A stretch of 64,000 nucleotides of DNA from an uncultured Ruminococcus sp. (GTDB taxonomy: Bacteria; Bacillota; Clostridia; Monoglobales; Monoglobaceae), in NCBI GenBank assembly GCA_902766745.1, contig CACXES010000041.1, positions 62,001-126,000 on the forward strand, written 5' to 3'. A program made the translations under genes and the position numbers. The notes beneath the pieces were generated by a model. The model was not told where the DNA came from. It worked only from the letters and a program-made list of their open reading frames with translations, and searched no databases. Of this stretch, positions 62,103 to 64,000 are shown in pieces. Every line of letters starts with the position of its first letter. Position 1 is the first letter of the stretch.

Positions 62103-64000
62103 TTATTTGTTATACTTAATAAAGGTCGGCGTGTACGGTTCGAGAGAAAATATTTCACCGACAGCCTCCCCTGACAGCAGATCTTCGCCCGTTAAAGCCT
62201 TGCCGTCTGCCACAAGCTTCACTCTCTTTGCCGAGTTCCATTCATAGTTCAGCATATTCACTATTACACCGTTGCCGCTTTCAACGGCAAGCCACTCTGT
62301 ACTTTTCACTTTCTCGCCCGTATCAGCATCAACAAGACTGTAACTCGGCTTAAGAGTCTCATCATACCTGCCATCGAGTATATCAAACAACTGTGATGCT
62401 ATAGCAATTTTTTTCTCTCCCGGCTGAGTGCCTGTTGGGATTACCTCCGCCACGGAGTACAGCTCATCTATAAGCTCCTGCGGATGTTTAACGTTGTTTA
62501 AATCATACTTAAACGTATTCTCACCAAGCAGGATTACACGTCCGCCGTTCCGAGCATAATTAATAACCGTCTCCACCGTTTCACGGCTTGTATGCAATGC
62601 CTCGGGAACAACAAACACCTTATAATTTTTCAAATCATCCGCATGAGTCTCAGTTATGATACATGGCTTGTAACCGTTATAAAGTGTATTGCAGTAGCTC
62701 TCATAGAATGCGCTTGCATGACTTACATCAAGCGTGCGTGATGCGTGAGAGTAAAACAATCCAATATCAGCGGGTTCGTTTTTAAATGCGTCAACCTCGT
62801 ACGACAGCCTGTTAATATCACTCATCGTCTTACCTATACCCGACATACAATCCGCTCTGTATTGCATTGTTGTATTTCTGAAATCACCGTTTGAAGTAGC
62901 ATCATTAATACCCCACAGCCATATGTTATCTGTGCTGATATAGTGTATTGCACCCTGCCATATACTTGTGATCAGCCAATTATATTGTCTTGGGTCTAAG
63001 TTGATGGTTTTATGATCAATGATGATATGATCCTCCCAGTCGGCAACAGCCGTTCCTTTGAGCGAATGTTGAATATCATACCATGCGAGCTTTGTCTGAA
63101 TGGTTCCGTTGCCGAGGTATGCAAAAGCGTCATTCCCTGCCATTGTAACATATGGTTCAATCTTCTCAAAGTCTATTCCCCATTTGAGCGTGTTGTCCGA
63201 AATAGTCGGCGAGGTCTCCGCCATATACTTTGCCGAATAGGGCAAATCGGGTGCAAGAACAGCCATTTCCTCCGCAACGATTTTGAAGTAATCGGTCAGT
63301 ATGGATTCGTTAAACATCTGCCAATCGTAGAAATACATATTCGTCTCTTTTGTCTGCGGCATTTCTATCTCTTCGAAGGTTTTATACTCCGAAGCATAAA
63401 CCTCGTTCAGACTTTCGACAGTTCCGTACTTATCAACGAGAAATTGTGTATAAAACGGCTTATAATATGTAGAATCCGATGTGTTAAAAGTCGGTTCATT
63501 ATGAGTCTGCAGCGCCGCAAGCGAATCATACTCGGTTATTTTGGGGATTACCGAGCGGTAGAATATGCGCAAGGCCTCCTCCATTGCCGGAGCTGTGGGG
63601 TTTGCCTTCATAAATCCGCCGTAGGTTTTTCCCGCGTCCTTTACATTTTCAAGTGTAAGCAGGTATACATTGGGATCATGCACCGTCATTGAAAAAATAA
63701 TTTTCAGGTTATAGAAATCCGCCCTGCGCAACGTATCGCACACTTCGTCAATCTTAGAATAGTTTACGCCGAAGTCTGTATTCTCCCATCTCTTGTAGAA
63801 CTTTTCAAACTCACCATTTGCTATCATGTTGGCGTCCGAGCCTTCTTTACAAAGGCTGATATCATCAATGTATGCACCGTCGGTAACATCACCCGTCAGA
63901 ATAACAACATTAGTTGAGGCAGGATTATCACCCGCTGTCCAATTTATCGTATAATCCTTCCACTCCTCAGTCGTACCCGAAAGAGCAGTTGTACTGCCGA
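62103..64000 (-). CDS. GH42-like glycoside hydrolase with carbohydrate-binding-type module (partial)
   Basis: The frame is open from the window edge to 62103, about 632 codons. The first visible part, residues before the internal ATG at 63827, is the end of a beta-sandwich binding module (YIDDISLCKEG). Then follows a (beta/alpha)8 barrel with THNEP (likely acid/base Glu) and FLVDKYGTVESLNEVYASEY, which resembles the NEY...KYGTLEALN pattern of GH42 beta-galactosidases. A GATase-like trimerisation domain (FKNEPADIGLFYSHASRTLD, then NYARNGGRVILLGENTF) and a C-terminal beta domain come last. The N-terminus is outside the window, so export cannot be judged. The exact substrate is unknown. Confidence 0.7.
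   Translation of the reverse strand, partial: GSTTALSGTTEEWKDYTINWTAGDNPASTNVVILTGDVTDGAYIDDISLCKEGSDANMIANGEFEKFYKRWENTDFGVNYSKIDEVCDTLRRADFYNLKIIFSMTVHDPNVYLLTLENVKDAGKTYGGFMKANPTAPAMEEALRIFYRSVIPKITEYDSLAALQTHNEPTFNTSDSTYYKPFYTQFLVDKYGTVESLNEVYASEYKTFEEIEMPQTKETNMYFYDWQMFNESILTDYFKIVAEEMAVLAPDLPYSAKYMAETSPTISDNTLKWGIDFEKIEPYVTMAGNDAFAYLGNGTIQTKLAWYDIQHSLKGTAVADWEDHIIIDHKTINLDPRQYNWLITSIWQGAIHYISTDNIWLWGINDATSNGDFRNTTMQYRADCMSGIGKTMSDINRLSYEVDAFKNEPADIGLFYSHASRTLDVSHASAFYESYCNTLYNGYKPCIITETHADDLKNYKVFVVPEALHTSRETVETVINYARNGGRVILLGENTFKYDLNNVKHPQELIDELYSVAEVIPTGTQPGEKKIAIASQLFDILDGRYDETLKPSYSLVDADTGEKVKSTEWLAVESGNGVIVNMLNYEWNSAKRVKLVADGKALTGEDLLSGEAVGEIFSLEPYTPTFIKYNK

Overview
This 64 kb window comes from the chromosome of an anaerobic, endospore-forming member of the Clostridia (Firmicutes). 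Anaerobic life is shown by a single-chain pyruvate:ferredoxin oxidoreductase, class III ribonucleotide reductase NrdD with its activase NrdG, and a lactate dehydrogenase. Spore formation is shown by SpoIIM, YunB and an alpha/beta-type small acid-soluble spore protein. Gram-positive regulation is shown by a perfect CIRCE element at groESL, NrdR boxes at nrdD, and many sigma-A promoters with 17-bp spacers. S-layer-homology (SLH) surface proteins next to GH28-type polygalacturonase-like genes suggest a plant-polysaccharide user of the gut or rumen. The combination recalls Monoglobus-like or Oscillospirales bacteria, but that placement is an inference. I saw no rRNA, tRNA, CRISPR array or prophage.

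Layout. 1-3.1 kb: purD (cut by the window edge), xerD, spoIIM and a patatin-like lipase. 3.4-10 kb: nifJ, then nrdG and nrdD with an NrdR-controlled promoter. 10-16.6 kb: a HAD phosphatase, a polysaccharide deacetylase, a YgjV-like membrane protein overlapping a probable glycosidase, a divergent AraC regulator, a small unknown membrane protein and a VanW-domain protein. 16.7-21.4 kb: groEL-groES, a UPF0145 protein, and tsf and rpsB behind a structured leader RNA.

21.5-34.1 kb is one tightly packed ten-gene run on the minus strand: aspartate aminotransferase, purB, proC, coaE, a lytic transglycosylase and an M18 aminopeptidase, then three secreted surface proteins, then ldh. The three surface proteins are the most unusual part of the window: a cohesin-linker-3xSLH protein, a dockerin-bearing protein, and a 1009-residue SLH protein sharing a domain with the dockerin protein. 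Together they look like a small cellulosome-type surface assembly with no enzyme in the locus.

34.3-43.2 kb is housekeeping: dipeptidase, yraN, rnhB, rbgA, lepB, rplS, lgt, the M16-family pair YfmH/YfmF and an AI-2E-family exporter, with a truncated TfoX-like remnant lying over the rplS promoter. 43.4-52.8 kb holds a DeoR-type regulator with an organophosphate-type MFS transporter, yunB, ligA, a DUF1540 peptide, thrC, a small P-loop protein, pgi and the spore protein gene.

52.9-53.7 kb is a decayed patch: an IS256-family transposase fragment joined to a frameshifted DUF2798-like gene. 53.7-64 kb is a carbohydrate-use locus, all on the minus strand: aldo/keto reductase, two GH28-like beta-helix proteins, a malate/lactate-type dehydrogenase, a HpcH/HpaI aldolase, an MBL-fold hydrolase, a sugar-binding lipoprotein and a GH42-like glycosidase running off the end. 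A pair of 14-bp direct repeats 21 bp apart suggests AraC-type control of part of it.
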